A DNA stretch of 55,823 nt from Rhizocola hellebori (lineage in GTDB: Bacteria; Actinomycetota; Actinomycetes; Mycobacteriales; Micromonosporaceae), in the NCBI RefSeq assembly GCF_016862955.1, contig NZ_BONY01000060.1, forward strand, positions 1 through 55,823, in the 5' to 3' direction. This document shows positions 1 through 9,773 of the stretch, piece after piece. Each line of letters starts with the position of its first letter. Positions within the stretch are counted from its first letter, which is position 1. The translations under genes and the position numbers were made by a program. A model generated the notes under the pieces. The model was not told the DNA's origin, did not search any database, and worked only from the letters and a program-made list of their open reading frames with translations.

Positions 1-252
1 AAGCCCGGCGGCCAAAGCAGCAAACACCTCCGGCAACCCGTCGACAAGCTGACGAGCCAACCCCTCCTGCGCGGCGGCAGCCCGACCCGTCCAGGACAGG
101 GCGAACGCCACCTCGTCAACGCCATAGCGAGGATCCGGCGCGGCATTGACGACCTCCAGCACCAGACCCAATAGCCGGGCCTGCGCCACGGCCACGGCAC
201 GGTTGGCAGCCACCAGCCTGTCGACCAAGCCCTCGACCGCCCCCGCGCCCAT
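1..252 (-). CDS. DUF222/HNH endonuclease-like protein (5' part only)
   Basis: An open frame starts at an ATG at 252 and runs without a stop to the window edge (84 codons), so only the N-terminus is visible. The peptide is Ala/Val/Leu-rich and contains DEVAFALSWT followed by an Ala-rich stretch and GLARQLVDGLPEVF. This resembles the helical DUF222 (13E12-repeat) region found in front of HNH nuclease domains in actinobacteria. The HNH domain itself would lie outside the window. A strong terminator separates it from the upstream secreted-enzyme operon, so it is probably transcribed independently. The family is assigned from pattern only; another helical actinobacterial protein is possible. Confidence 0.55.
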   Translation of the reverse strand, partial: MGAGAVEGLVDRLVAANRAVAVAQARLLGLVLEVVNAAPDPRYGVDEVAFALSWTGRAAAAQEGLARQLVDGLPEVFAALAAGL

Positions 253-279
253 GCCTCCAACCTACACACGAGGTACGAC

Positions 280-315
280 AAAAATCGGGGCCGCCGGCAT
301 TGGCGCGGCGGCCCC
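280..315 (-). terminator. Rho-independent terminator of the secreted-enzyme operon
   Basis: A 10-bp perfect GC stem (287-296 with 306-315, loop of 9) is followed, in the minus-strand direction, by a run of five U (complement of 280-284). It sits just after the stop codon of the GH99 gene, so it ends that five-gene transcript before the next gene on the same strand. Confidence 0.85.
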
Positions 316-322
316 CGAAGGA

Positions 323-1753
323 TCAGTTGGTGATGAGGTCGAAGCGTTCCCAGGAGCCGATCGCTTGACGGTTGGCTATGAGCGGGGCGTTGCCGGCGTT
401 TTCGGCGGCGACATAGCGGTTGTTCACCATGGCGCGCAGGGTGATGCTGCCGTCGGTGTTGGTGACCAGCTGGAAGGTTTCCGACGCTCCGATCGCGGTG
501 GCGTTGGCGACCAGCGGGGCGGCGCCCGCGTTGACCGCCGAGACATAGCGGCCGTTGGCACGGGCTCGCAAGGCAAAGGTGTTGGAGCTTACGGCGATCC
601 GTTCGAACTGTTCCCACGGGCCGATGGCGGTGCGGTTGGCGATCAGCGGTGCCGCCCCGGCGTTTTCAGCGGAGACATAGCGGTTGTTGACGCGGGCACG
701 CAGGCTTATGTAGGCGGTCGGGAGGGGGCTGAACCGATCGACCCAATAGCGGGTCCGGTCCAGGTAAGCCGTTTCCGACGCCGCGCCGGTGGTGCCGTAG
801 GCGCCGACATAGGTCTGGTAACCGAACCCGGCGGGCGGGTTGGCGCTGGCGGGTTCGATGGTGGAACCTTCGTGCCATTCGTTGAACGAGGTGATGGAAA
901 CCCAGGTGGCCTGCGAGTTGATCGCGTTGGTCCATTCCCGGTCATAGGTGGCGCCGTTTTCCCGGCCAAGGGTAGGCGTGGTGTTGCCGGGCACGGCACG
1001 ATCGTCGATGTAGCCGGGGCCGATCGACGGCGCCCAGACCAGGTTGTTGGCCCGGCAGAAGGAGCTGGCGTTGGCCCAGCCGGGGGCGGTGTTCCCGGCG
1101 ATCGCGTCGTAGGTGTACATGCCGCCGAAGTGCGCCACCTTCGAGGTGTCGGTGGTCTGCGCGAGCACGATGCTGTTGGGTTTGACCGCCTCGATCGGCG
1201 CCCAATCGGTGATCCGGAGGCTTTCGAAAATGTAGAAGGCGGAACGGTTCCCGCGCGCCGGGTCGCGATAGAACGCCGGTTGGCTGCCGTAGCGGCTGTG
1301 AATGTAGTTGATGTCATTGACCGTCGAGGCGGCGGTGCGCCCGCTGTAAGGCTCCAGATGCCAGGCGACTTTGATGCCGTAGGCGTTGGCGGCGTTGAGG
1401 GTGCCCATGACGCGGGCGTCCTCATAGGAGCCTTGGCCCCACCAGCTGTAGACGATGACGCCCACCCCGGCCTGGGCGATCCAGGCCATGTGCTGGGCGA
1501 CGACACCGTTGAAGTCGCCGGAGTCGTAGGCGCCGCGCACCGGGTAGAGGTTGGCGCCCACGTCCTGGGGCGGGTTGTGGTTGCCCTGCGGCCAGTGCCG
1601 ATAGCTTCCGTTGAAGCTGGGGTTGCCGTACCAGGAGTAGTAGAAGAGGTGGACGTTGTTTGCCAGGGGTGCGGCTTGCACCGGTGCCGGTGCTGCCAAC
1701 ACAGAGGTCAGCAGCACCAGCGCGGCGGCCCAAACCTGGGCCAATTTCTTCAC
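323..1753 (-). CDS. Secreted GH99-like endo-alpha-mannosidase with fascin-like C-terminus
   Basis: The 476-aa protein has a signal peptide (residues 1-28, ending near PVQAA) and a TIM-barrel catalytic domain (about 32-345) of the GH99 type. GH99 enzymes cleave internal alpha-1,2-mannosidic bonds. The motif NEWHEGSTIEP (291-301) places two glutamates (E292, E295) three residues apart, the spacing of the catalytic pair in bacterial GH99. Residues 348-475 form three repeats of about 42 aa with RARVNNRYVSAENAG-type cores, a fascin-like beta-trefoil likely to bind polysaccharide. The start is a GTG preceded by AAGGAG; that Shine-Dalgarno overlaps the TAA of the upstream gene, implying coupling. 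It is the last gene of the operon. GH99 versus GH71-like annotation is the main uncertainty. Confidence 0.85.
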   Translation of the reverse strand: MKKLAQVWAAALVLLTSVLAAPAPVQAAPLANNVHLFYYSWYGNPSFNGSYRHWPQGNHNPPQDVGANLYPVRGAYDSGDFNGVVAQHMAWIAQAGVGVIVYSWWGQGSYEDARVMGTLNAANAYGIKVAWHLEPYSGRTAASTVNDINYIHSRYGSQPAFYRDPARGNRSAFYIFESLRITDWAPIEAVKPNSIVLAQTTDTSKVAHFGGMYTYDAIAGNTAPGWANASSFCRANNLVWAPSIGPGYIDDRAVPGNTTPTLGRENGATYDREWTNAINSQATWVSITSFNEWHEGSTIEPASANPPAGFGYQTYVGAYGTTGAASETAYLDRTRYWVDRFSPLPTAYISLRARVNNRYVSAENAGAAPLIANRTAIGPWEQFERIAVSSNTFALRARANGRYVSAVNAGAAPLVANATAIGASETFQLVTNTDGSITLRAMVNNRYVAAENAGNAPLIANRQAIGSWERFDLITN

Positions 1754-1762
1754 GGCTTCTCC

Positions 1763-4579
1763 TTACTGGGTGACTACGTCGAACTTCTCCCAGGAACCGA
1801 TCGCGGCGCGGTTGGCGATGAGAGCGGCGGCTCCACCGTTTTCGGCCGTCACGTACATGTTGTTGGCCTGGGCGCGGAAGCTGACACTGCCATCGGAGTT
1901 GTTGATGCGCGCGAAGGTTTCCCACGGCCCGACCGCTGTCCGGTTGGCGATGAGCGGGTTTGCGCCCGCGTTGTCCGCACAGACCAGCATGGTGTTGACC
2001 CGGGCGCGCAGCGCGATGTTGCCGCCGCCGAGGTCGAGATAGTCGAACTGCTGCGCTGTCCCCACCGTGGTGGAGTTGGCGATCAGCGGGGAGGCTCCGG
2101 CGGTCACATAGAGGTTGTTGACGCGGGCGCGCAGGGCTACCACCGGGGTGGTGACCGTGCCGGTGGTGAAGGTGAACGCGTCGACGTCGAACAGGTTGCC
2201 CGCGCCGCCCTTGAACACCAGATAGAGCGCGATGGTCGAGGCGGGCCCGCCGGAAATGTTCCCGGTCACGTTGGTGAACGTCTCCCAGCTGCCGGTGACC
2301 GGGACAGTTACCGTGCCCAGCAAAGCGCCGGTGGCCGAACCGGAGCGCACCTCGATGGTGCCGCCGGCCCCGGCCGAGGAGACCCGGGCGGTGAACTGGG
2401 TGGCGTTGTTCACCCGGTAGGGCGTGAACGCAATCCAGTCATTGTTCTCGATGAAACCGGCCGTGCTTCCGCCTTCGGCGGCCGCGTGCGCGGCAACCTG
2501 TACGCCGGACTGTGAACTCCAGTGCTCACCCTGGCGATGCTTGGGCTGCAAGGTGCGCACGCTGCGCGTGGTGAGCCCGCCGTTGTCGGTGTAGGAGGCG
2601 TCGATGACGCCGAAGATGTTCGCGGCAGCGTCGTGCTCACCGTCGACCGGGATGGTGATGGTGCCGGAACAACCGGTGCGCGAAGAGATGTTGTGGGCAT
2701 GGCTGTCATGGCCGAGGGAGTAGGTCACATTCACCCGGGCGCAGTTGATGGTGCCGTCCTGGGCGTCGCTGACCGTGACGTTGAACGGGACCGTATCGCC
2801 GAAGCTGAACAGCTGCCCATCTGCGGGCAGGGTCAAGTTCACGACCGGAGCGGTGTTGCCGACCGTCACCACAACGCTTGCCGTGCCGGTCAAGCCCTGC
2901 GGATCGGTGACCCTGAGCGTGGGCGTGTAGTTGCCGTTGGCCGTATAGGTCTTGGTCGGGTTGGCCGCCGTCGACGTGGTGCCGTCGCCGAACGTCCACA
3001 GGTAGCTCAGCGCGCCACCCTCCGGATCTGAGCTGCCGGCCGAGGAGAAGGCCACCGTCAGCGGCGCGACTCCGGAGGTCGGGTTGGCCGAGGCCACCGC
3101 GATCGGGTTGCGGTTGCCGCTGGCGATGTATTCGACCCGGTAAAGGCCCGCGTTGTTGGATCCGGTGCCGTAGTCCAAAACATAGAGTGCGCCGTCAGGG
3201 CCGAAGGCCATATCCATTATCTGGGTACCGGTCCACGGGAACGCGGATATCTCGCCTGGGGTGCCGTTGGTGTTGACGGCGATCGCCTTGATCCAGCGGC
3301 GGCCGTATTCGCCCGCGAAGTAGCGCCCGTCAAGGGATTGCGGGAACTTGACCGACGAGCTCGACGAGGCGTTGAACCGGTAGACCGGCCCACCCATCGG
3401 CGACTCGGACCCACCGCCGAACTCCGGCGGGGTTCCGGCGTCGCCGCCGTAGCGGATCCAGCTCGCCCGCGCCGCGGGCAGCGTGCCCTGACCCGTGTTG
3501 CGGAACGAATTGTTGGTGGGACCACCGGCGCAGTTGTACTTGGGGCCGGTGGCGTTGGTGTTGAAGTTCCACTCGTTGTAGGTCTCCGAGGTGGTGTTCG
3601 TTCCCGTGCAGTAGGGCCAGCCGTAGTTGCCGGGCGAGGTGATGCGGTCGAACTCGACCTGCCCGTTGGGCCCACGGTTGGCGTCGGTGGTGCCCGCGTC
3701 CGGTCCGTAGTCGCCGAGGTAGACGATTCCGGTGGGCTTGTCGACGCTCATCCGGAACGGGTTGCGGAACCCCATCGCATAGATCTCGGGACGGGTGTTG
3801 GCGGTGCCCGGGGCGAAAAGGTTCCCGGCCGGGATGCTGTAGGAGCCATCGGCGTTCACCTTGATACGCAACACTTTGCCGCGCAGGTCGTTGGTGTTGG
3901 CCGCGGAGCGCTGGGCGTCGTACTGGGGGTTGCGGTTGGTCCGCTCGTCGATCGGCGAGTAGCCGCTGGACTCGAACGGGTTGGTGTCGTCACCCGTGGT
4001 CAGGTAAAGGTTCCCGGCCGCGTCGAAGTCGATGTCCCCGCCGACGTGGCAGCACATGCCGCGGTCGTTGGGCACCTGCATGACCACGCGCTCGCTGGCC
4101 AGGTTGATGGTCTCGTCGGCGTTGAGGGTGAACCGGGACAGGTTCAGGTGGCCCTTGAACGCGTCGAATTGCGCCTGGGTACCGGTGGCCGGCGCGTCCC
4201 CGGTCGGCACGCTGCTGATGACCGGCGAATAGTAGAGGTAGATGAACCGGTTGATGGCGAAGTTGGGGTCGACCCCGACTCCCTGCATGCCTTCCTCGTC
4301 ATGGGTGTAGACGGGGACGTTGGCGGCCACCTTGGTGTTGCCGTTGACGTCGGTGACCCGAACCGTGCCGTTGCGGGCCGTGTGTAACACCGACCGGCTG
4401 GGCAGCACGGCCAGGGACATCGGCTCGCCCATCTCGGCCGTGCCGAGGGCGAGGGTGACCTGCTGGTAGTCGGCCGCGGGAATCGGGGCGGCCGCGGCGG
4501 GCAGCTGTTGGGTGACCGCCGGAGCGATCACCGCAAGCGATCCCGCCAGCACCAGCTGGAGCAGATGTTTGGGTTTCAT
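1763..4579 (-). CDS. Secreted PQQ-type sugar dehydrogenase-PKD-CBM6-fascin protein
   Basis: The 938-aa secreted protein has a signal peptide at 1-34. Residues about 36-485 form a glucose/sorbosone dehydrogenase-type six-blade propeller (MGEPMSLAVLP, GLRGK-like NDLRGKVLRI at 230-239, YAMGFRNPFRM). A PKD domain follows at 490-575 (SAGSSDPEGG, LWTFGDG), then a beta-sandwich at 576-680, a CBM6-like domain at 690-805 (AAEGG, VDAFTF), and a three-repeat fascin-like trefoil at 814-937. PQQ-family enzymes of this kind oxidise aldose sugars, and the extra domains suggest action on a polymer or its fragments. It lies 24 bp after the ThuA gene and 9 bp before the GH99 gene. PQQ dependence is family knowledge; no PQQ biosynthesis genes are visible here. 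Confidence 0.85.
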   Translation of the reverse strand: MKPKHLLQLVLAGSLAVIAPAVTQQLPAAAAPIPAADYQQVTLALGTAEMGEPMSLAVLPSRSVLHTARNGTVRVTDVNGNTKVAANVPVYTHDEEGMQGVGVDPNFAINRFIYLYYSPVISSVPTGDAPATGTQAQFDAFKGHLNLSRFTLNADETINLASERVVMQVPNDRGMCCHVGGDIDFDAAGNLYLTTGDDTNPFESSGYSPIDERTNRNPQYDAQRSAANTNDLRGKVLRIKVNADGSYSIPAGNLFAPGTANTRPEIYAMGFRNPFRMSVDKPTGIVYLGDYGPDAGTTDANRGPNGQVEFDRITSPGNYGWPYCTGTNTTSETYNEWNFNTNATGPKYNCAGGPTNNSFRNTGQGTLPAARASWIRYGGDAGTPPEFGGGSESPMGGPVYRFNASSSSSVKFPQSLDGRYFAGEYGRRWIKAIAVNTNGTPGEISAFPWTGTQIMDMAFGPDGALYVLDYGTGSNNAGLYRVEYIASGNRNPIAVASANPTSGVAPLTVAFSSAGSSDPEGGALSYLWTFGDGTTSTAANPTKTYTANGNYTPTLRVTDPQGLTGTASVVVTVGNTAPVVNLTLPADGQLFSFGDTVPFNVTVSDAQDGTINCARVNVTYSLGHDSHAHNISSRTGCSGTITIPVDGEHDAAANIFGVIDASYTDNGGLTTRSVRTLQPKHRQGEHWSSQSGVQVAAHAAAEGGSTAGFIENNDWIAFTPYRVNNATQFTARVSSAGAGGTIEVRSGSATGALLGTVTVPVTGSWETFTNVTGNISGGPASTIALYLVFKGGAGNLFDVDAFTFTTGTVTTPVVALRARVNNLYVTAGASPLIANSTTVGTAQQFDYLDLGGGNIALRARVNTMLVCADNAGANPLIANRTAVGPWETFARINNSDGSVSFRAQANNMYVTAENGGAAALIANRAAIGSWEKFDVVTQ

Positions 4580-4603
4580 GGGCTTCCTTTGGGGGGTGGA
4601 GGG

Positions 4604-6715
4604 TTAACTTCCGTAGACTTCGAGCTCCCAGAGCGAGTGCCCATATTGGGTGAGAGCCCTTTGTGTGCCGTAGATGCGCACGTATCGGGCGGTGCCGGTG
4701 ACGGCCACGTCGTCGATGCCGCCGTCGGAGGTGGTGGTGGAGAAGGCATTGCTCCACGCCGCGTTGTCCGGCGAGAACTGGATCTGGTAGGCGCGGGAGT
4801 AGGCCGCCTCCCAGTTGATGCGGACCCGTGAGACGGTTCGGGCCGAGCCGAGGTCGACCGTGATCCACTGCGGGTCGGCATACGCACTGCCCCAACGGGT
4901 GCCGGTGTTGCCGTCGACCGCGTTCGCGGCGACGTGGGCGCTGCCGGGCTCCACGCTGGAGGCGGTGGTGGGCCGCCCCTGGGACAGCAGCGTGGGCTGG
5001 GTGCCGGTGGGGGTGCCGTAGACGTTGAGGTCCCACAGCGAGTAGCCCCATTGGGTGGCCCGCTGGGTGCCGTAAACGCGTACGTACCTTCCGGTTCCGG
5101 TGACGGTCAGGTCATCGACGCCGCCGTCGCCGGTCGTGGTGGAGAAGAGGTTCGTCCACGCGGCGTTGTCCGGCGAAACCTGAACCTGATAGGCGCGGCC
5201 GTAGGCGGTTTCCCAGTTGAGCCGGACCCGGTTGAGGGCATGCGGCTGCCCCAGATCGACCGTGATCCACTGCGGATCGGCATACGCGCTACCCCAGCGG
5301 GTGCCTGAGTTGCCGTCCACGGCGCGGGCCGCGGCGTTGGCGCCCTCGACGCTGGAGACCGTGACCGGTTTGCCTTGCGCCACATCGGTTGCCGGTGGAG
5401 TGGTGCCATCGGTCTTGATGCGGATGTTGCGGTAGTTGATGTCGGCTCCGGTGCCGTCGTTCTGCACACCGATGTAACCGTTGGAGATGTTGCGGGTACT
5501 CATATAGTCATTGATTTTGATGCCGTTGAGCCAGATCTCGACGCGCTGGCCGTGCACGCCGATCTCGTAGGTGTTCCACTGGCCCGGCGGGTTGAGCGCC
5601 GACGCCCGCGCGGTCGCGTTGGGCGCCTGGAAGCTGTAGACACTGCCCGTGGTCCGGGTCGGGTCGGCGTCGGTGGCGTCTATCTGGATTTCATGCGCCG
5701 CGTTGACCGGGCCCCACGGGTCACCCAACGGATCGGGGAATCCGATGAAGACACCGCCGTTGTCGTCGCCGGGCATCATCCAATCGAGCTTCAGCGAATA
5801 GTTCGAGAAAGTCCTTACCGGGTACCACAAAAGACCCATCCCACCAAAGGAGGTCAACGTCCCGTCGGCTAGGGTGAAGCCGCCCGGGCCCGCCTGCCGC
5901 CACTGGTTGAGGCTGGCCTGGGTGCCGTCGAACAGGGCGGTGTAGCCGGTTTCGGGACGGCAGTCGGCGGGCTTGGCGCCGGCCGCGAACTGGATGCCGC
6001 CCAGCAGCATCCGGGTGAAGTTGACTTCGGTGTAGGTGGCCTCGGTGTGCCCGAGCCCGGTGTACCACGACCGCCCGCCGCCATAGTTCTGGCACCACGT
6101 GATCGGGTGGTCGCCGCCCATCGACCCGCCGGTGTAGCTGGCTTCGTTGAGGTTGGCGAGCACTTTGGCGTTGGCGCGCACGTTGGTCCGGTAGTTGTAC
6201 CACTCGTCGCTGCGCGACCAGGTGGCCGGCAGGTGGGAGGTGGAGATGTTGGAGCGGTCCTCGACCCGCACGGTCGCCGTCTGGATCGCCGGGTGGGAGG
6301 CGAAGTAGGCGCCGACCAGGCCGCCGTACCACGCCCAGTCATACTCGGTGTCGGCCGCGGCGTGGATTCCCACGTAGCCGCCGCCGGAGGCGATGTAGGA
6401 CTGGAACGCCGTCTGCTGCGCATCGTTGAGCACGTCACCGGTGGTGGAAAGCCAGATGACCGCCTGGAATTGGGCAAGGTTGGCGGTGGTGAACTGGTTG
6501 GCGTCCTCGGTCGCCACCACGGTGAACCCGTTAGCCGAACCCAGGGCCTGGATGGCGGCGATGCCGTTGGGGATGGACGAGTGCCGGAAACCGGCGGTCT
6601 TCGAGAATACGAGGACCCTGGTCAGTGGGGCGGCGGCCGCCTGGCCCACCGGGGCCACCACTGCGGCGGCTGCGAGCGCGAGACCCGCTGCCATCGCCAA
6701 TATTCGTCGTCGCAT
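4604..6715 (-). CDS. Secreted ThuA-DUF1080 protein with two discoidin (F5/8C) domains
   Basis: The start is the ATG at 6715, preceded by AGGAG six bases away; the frame is open further upstream but without coding character. The 703-aa product has a signal peptide (1-29), a ThuA-like domain (about 32-250; ADTEYDWAWYGG, ITWCQNYGGGRSWYTGLGHTEA) and a DUF1080 domain (about 254-435; GYTALFDG, DDNGGVFIGFP). Two near-duplicate F5/8 type C domains follow (about 443-570 and 575-703; both contain GTRWGSAYADPQWITVDLG). DUF1080 members include 3-keto-glycoside hydrolases, and ThuA proteins are linked to 3-keto-sugar metabolism. Placed between two sugar dehydrogenases, it may cleave an oxidised sugar. That reading is inference. 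Confidence 0.85.
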   Translation of the reverse strand: MRRRILAMAAGLALAAAAVVAPVGQAAAAPLTRVLVFSKTAGFRHSSIPNGIAAIQALGSANGFTVVATEDANQFTTANLAQFQAVIWLSTTGDVLNDAQQTAFQSYIASGGGYVGIHAAADTEYDWAWYGGLVGAYFASHPAIQTATVRVEDRSNISTSHLPATWSRSDEWYNYRTNVRANAKVLANLNEASYTGGSMGGDHPITWCQNYGGGRSWYTGLGHTEATYTEVNFTRMLLGGIQFAAGAKPADCRPETGYTALFDGTQASLNQWRQAGPGGFTLADGTLTSFGGMGLLWYPVRTFSNYSLKLDWMMPGDDNGGVFIGFPDPLGDPWGPVNAAHEIQIDATDADPTRTTGSVYSFQAPNATARASALNPPGQWNTYEIGVHGQRVEIWLNGIKINDYMSTRNISNGYIGVQNDGTGADINYRNIRIKTDGTTPPATDVAQGKPVTVSSVEGANAAARAVDGNSGTRWGSAYADPQWITVDLGQPHALNRVRLNWETAYGRAYQVQVSPDNAAWTNLFSTTTGDGGVDDLTVTGTGRYVRVYGTQRATQWGYSLWDLNVYGTPTGTQPTLLSQGRPTTASSVEPGSAHVAANAVDGNTGTRWGSAYADPQWITVDLGSARTVSRVRINWEAAYSRAYQIQFSPDNAAWSNAFSTTTSDGGIDDVAVTGTARYVRIYGTQRALTQYGHSLWELEVYGS

Positions 6716-6794
6716 TGCACACTCCTGTCGGAGGGGCCGCGGCCGTCCATGGCGGACGGCCGCGGCGTGGGGGGTGATGGGGTGGGTGGGTGGG

Positions 6795-9632
6795 TTAAGG
6801 CAAAGCCCAGTTCTGTGCCCCGGTGCCGTTGCAGTCGTAGATCTGCAACTGCCGCCCGTTGGTGGTGTTGGAAGCTGGAATGTCGAGGCACTTGTTGGCC
6901 TGGGGGTTGCGCAGGCTGCCGTTGGCCCCGGCCACCCACTGCTGGGCGCCAGTCCCATTGCAGGTGTAAAGGTGGATGAGGGTGCCGTTGGCGGTGCCAC
7001 TTGCCTGCACGTCCATGCACTTGCCGCCGATGCCGCGGATGGTGCCGTCGGTTCCGATCGTCCAGGTCTGGTTGGCCGCGCCGTTGCAGTCCCAGATCTG
7101 GATCTTCGTGCCGTCGGCGGTGCTGGAACCGTTGACGTCTATGCACTTGCCCAGGCCACGAATCGGGCCGGTGCGGGTGGTGGCGGGGGTGCCCACCCCG
7201 GCTCCGGTGAAGGTGTAGCTGTCCAGGTCGAAAAGCGCCCCGGTGCCTCCGGTGAACACGATGTAGAGGTCGTGGGTGTTGTCGTCGGGCTTGGTGACCG
7301 GTGCGGTCACCTCCACGTAGTTGTCCCAGCCGCCGGTGTTGGCGACGTTGATGCGGGCCACCTCGGGCCCGGTCGGGCTGTTGAAGCGGAACGAGACCAC
7401 GCCACCGGGTCCGGCCGAGGAGACGCGCGCCTTCACGCCGGTGATGCCCTTCAGGCTCACCCCGTGGTGGCGGACGTACTCGTTGTTCTGGATGTCGCCC
7501 AGGCGTTTGCCGCCCTCAGCGGCGGCCTGGTTGATGACCTGCGGGCCGTTGAGCGTCACGTAGTGTTCCGCCTGCCACTGCTTCGGGAACAGGGTGATGT
7601 CCTTCTCCCCGATCAGCGGCACCGGGCCGTTGTCGGTGTAGCTGCCACGCAACACGAAGAACAGCACCGAATCCGGGCCCGCGTGCACCGGTCCGGTGTT
7701 GATGGTGAAGCCGCAACCGGTGCCCTGGCCCTCCTCATGCGCGTGCTCCTGATGGCCGAGCGCGGCTCGCACCACGATGTTCGCGCACGGAATGGTGCCC
7801 TGTTGCGCGTCGGTGGCGGTCGCCGAGACGGTGAGGTTGTTGGTCCAGTCGAACAGGCCGCCCGCGGGCAGGCCGTTGAGGTTGACCACCGGGCGGTTGT
7901 TGCCGACCACCACGGTCACGAGCGTGGTTCCGCTGCGGCCGGTGCCGTCGTTGACGGTGAGCCGGGCTCGCTTGTCCCCGTTGGTGGTGTAGCTGAACGT
8001 CGGGTTGGCCGCGGTCGAGTCGGTGGTGCCGTTGTTGTCGAAGTCCCAGGCGAAGGTGAGCGGATCGCCGTCGGGATCGGAGCTTCCCGCGCTGGAGAAG
8101 CTCACGTTCAGCGGGGACAGCCCGTTGTTCGGGGTGGCGGAACCGACCGCGATCGGGGAACGCCCGCCCGCCACATAGTTAATCTTGTAGAGGCCCGCCG
8201 CCGCGTCACCGGAGAAGTAGCCGTTGCCGTATTCGAGCATGTAAAGCGAGCCGTCCGGGCCGAACTCCATGTCGATCGGGTGCACCAGCGGCATGCCCGC
8301 CACGGTCGGCTCGATGATGGTGGGATTACCGGTCGCCGGGTTGCCGTTGTCGAACTGGATCTCCTTGATCCAGCTACGGCAGTACTCGGTGATGAGCAGC
8401 TTGTTGTCGTAGTACTGCGGCCACTTGTTGGGCGAGTTGAGGTTCGGGTTGTAGTGGTAGACCTCGGCGTGGTTCGGTGCGCCGCACCCGCCGGGGTTGT
8501 CCAGCGCCGGCCACTGAACGCTTCCGCCGTGCTGCTCCCACACCAGCGCGCCTCTGGTCGGCGGCAGCTGCTGCAGGCCGGTGTTGCGCGGGGAGTTGTT
8601 GACCGGGCCGGTCGAGCCGCCGCACGGGAACCAGCCGCGCGGGGCGTTGGCGTTGAAGTCCCAGTCGTTGTAGGCCACGTTGGGGCCGCCGCAGTAGGGC
8701 CAGCCGTAGTTGCCCGGCGTGGCGGCGCGGTTGTACTCGTCGTAGGCGGCCGGGCCGCGGTTGGCCTGAGTGGTCCCCGCGTCCGGGCCGACCTCGCCCC
8801 AGTAGAGCACGTTGTTGGTCTTGTCGACCCAGATCCGGTACGGGTTGCGGTTGCCCATCGTGTAGATCTCGCCCCGGGTGTTGGCCGTCCCCGCCGGGAA
8901 GAGATTGCCGGCCGGAATCGTATACGTGCCATTGTTTTCCGGGTGAATCCGATTGATCTTGCCACGCAGGTCGTTGGTGTTGCCCGCCGTGCGCTGGGCG
9001 TCGTACTGGGCGTCGCGGCTCGTTCGCTCGTCGATCGGGGCGTAGCCGCCCGAGTCTCCGCCGGAGTTGGTGTTGTCCCCCACCGCGAAGTAGAGATTGT
9101 TGTTGCTGTCCCAGGTCATCGAGCCGGCCGAGTGGCAGCACAGCCGCCGTTCGGTGGGCCACTGGATGAGCATGGTCTCCGAGCCGAGGGTCAGCGTGCT
9201 CGGATTGAAGGTGAACCGGGAGATCCGGTTGACCAGTGGGGTGGCCACCGGCGAGTAGAACAGGTAGACCCAGTTGTTGCTGGCGAACTGCGGGTGCAGC
9301 GTGATGCCGATCAGGCCGTCCTCGAAGCGGGCGTCCAGCGACAGCGTCAGCGCGACGGTGGTCGAGGCGGTCGCCGGGTTGTAGAGGCGCACCTGCCCGC
9401 CGCCGGAGCTGGTGCCCCGGTTGATGTAGAGCACCTTCCCATCCGGCAGCACGGAAAGCTCGATCGGCTCGCCCATCGACAGCCCACCGTCGAGCTTCAC
9501 CTTCTCGAACGAGGTGGTGGGGGGCGGGGCCGCGGCCGCCGGCTCAGGCCGCGTGGAGACATTGACCACCGTCGCGACCGCGACGGCCAGAACCATCACC
9601 GAAAAGCTTGCGGTGAGGCGTTTTCGTGGCAT
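6795..9632 (-). CDS. Secreted PQQ-type sugar dehydrogenase-PKD-CBM6-ricin B protein
   Basis: The start is the ATG at 9632, with GGAGG seven bases upstream; the frame extends 14 codons further but lacks a better site. The 945-aa product has a signal peptide or N-terminal membrane segment, a propeller dehydrogenase domain (about 38-490; MGEPIELSVLPDGKVL, NDLRGKINRI, YTMGNRNPYRIWVD), a PKD domain (about 495-585), a beta-sandwich, a CBM6-like domain (about 690-810) and a C-terminal ricin-type beta-trefoil with three QxW-like repeats (NQTWTI, AQQWVA, AQNWAL). It is a paralogue of the dehydrogenase at 1763-4579 but carries a ricin-type instead of a fascin-type trefoil. The likely role is extracellular oxidation of sugars bound by its lectin domains. 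Confidence 0.85.
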   Translation of the reverse strand: MPRKRLTASFSVMVLAVAVATVVNVSTRPEPAAAAPPPTTSFEKVKLDGGLSMGEPIELSVLPDGKVLYINRGTSSGGGQVRLYNPATASTTVALTLSLDARFEDGLIGITLHPQFASNNWVYLFYSPVATPLVNRISRFTFNPSTLTLGSETMLIQWPTERRLCCHSAGSMTWDSNNNLYFAVGDNTNSGGDSGGYAPIDERTSRDAQYDAQRTAGNTNDLRGKINRIHPENNGTYTIPAGNLFPAGTANTRGEIYTMGNRNPYRIWVDKTNNVLYWGEVGPDAGTTQANRGPAAYDEYNRAATPGNYGWPYCGGPNVAYNDWDFNANAPRGWFPCGGSTGPVNNSPRNTGLQQLPPTRGALVWEQHGGSVQWPALDNPGGCGAPNHAEVYHYNPNLNSPNKWPQYYDNKLLITEYCRSWIKEIQFDNGNPATGNPTIIEPTVAGMPLVHPIDMEFGPDGSLYMLEYGNGYFSGDAAAGLYKINYVAGGRSPIAVGSATPNNGLSPLNVSFSSAGSSDPDGDPLTFAWDFDNNGTTDSTAANPTFSYTTNGDKRARLTVNDGTGRSGTTLVTVVVGNNRPVVNLNGLPAGGLFDWTNNLTVSATATDAQQGTIPCANIVVRAALGHQEHAHEEGQGTGCGFTINTGPVHAGPDSVLFFVLRGSYTDNGPVPLIGEKDITLFPKQWQAEHYVTLNGPQVINQAAAEGGKRLGDIQNNEYVRHHGVSLKGITGVKARVSSAGPGGVVSFRFNSPTGPEVARINVANTGGWDNYVEVTAPVTKPDDNTHDLYIVFTGGTGALFDLDSYTFTGAGVGTPATTRTGPIRGLGKCIDVNGSSTADGTKIQIWDCNGAANQTWTIGTDGTIRGIGGKCMDVQASGTANGTLIHLYTCNGTGAQQWVAGANGSLRNPQANKCLDIPASNTTNGRQLQIYDCNGTGAQNWALP

Positions 9633-9690
9633 GTGAACCCTCCGGAGTGACCGTTGGAACCGCCGGACACCCATCGGAGGTTCGGCGGTA

Positions 9691-9717
9691 GGGGACGCGG
9701 GGTTGTCCCGCGTTCCC
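9691..9717 (-). promoter_or_regulatory. Intergenic hairpin between the first two operon genes
   Basis: The 141-bp gap between the GH95-like gene and the dehydrogenase gene holds an 11-bp GC-rich inverted repeat (9691-9701 with 9707-9717, one wobble pair, 5-nt loop). No U-run follows on the minus strand, so it is more likely an mRNA-stabilising or partial read-through structure than a full terminator. It could set different levels of the two gene groups. Confidence 0.45.
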
Positions 9718-9773
9718 TTGGTGTGGCTGAGGAGCCGGGCCGCCGATGCCCGACTCCCTTTACAGAACTGCGA

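Noticed and set aside
146-2515. Long plus-strand open frame opposite the GH99 and dehydrogenase genes
   Set aside because: Antisense to genes with clear domains; low-complexity Gly/Val/Arg composition and no motifs. It is an effect of high third-position GC.
6426-9650. 1074-codon plus-strand open frame
   Set aside because: Lies opposite the ThuA and dehydrogenase genes and has no recognisable domain; the minus-strand genes have signal peptides, ribosome sites and catalytic motifs.
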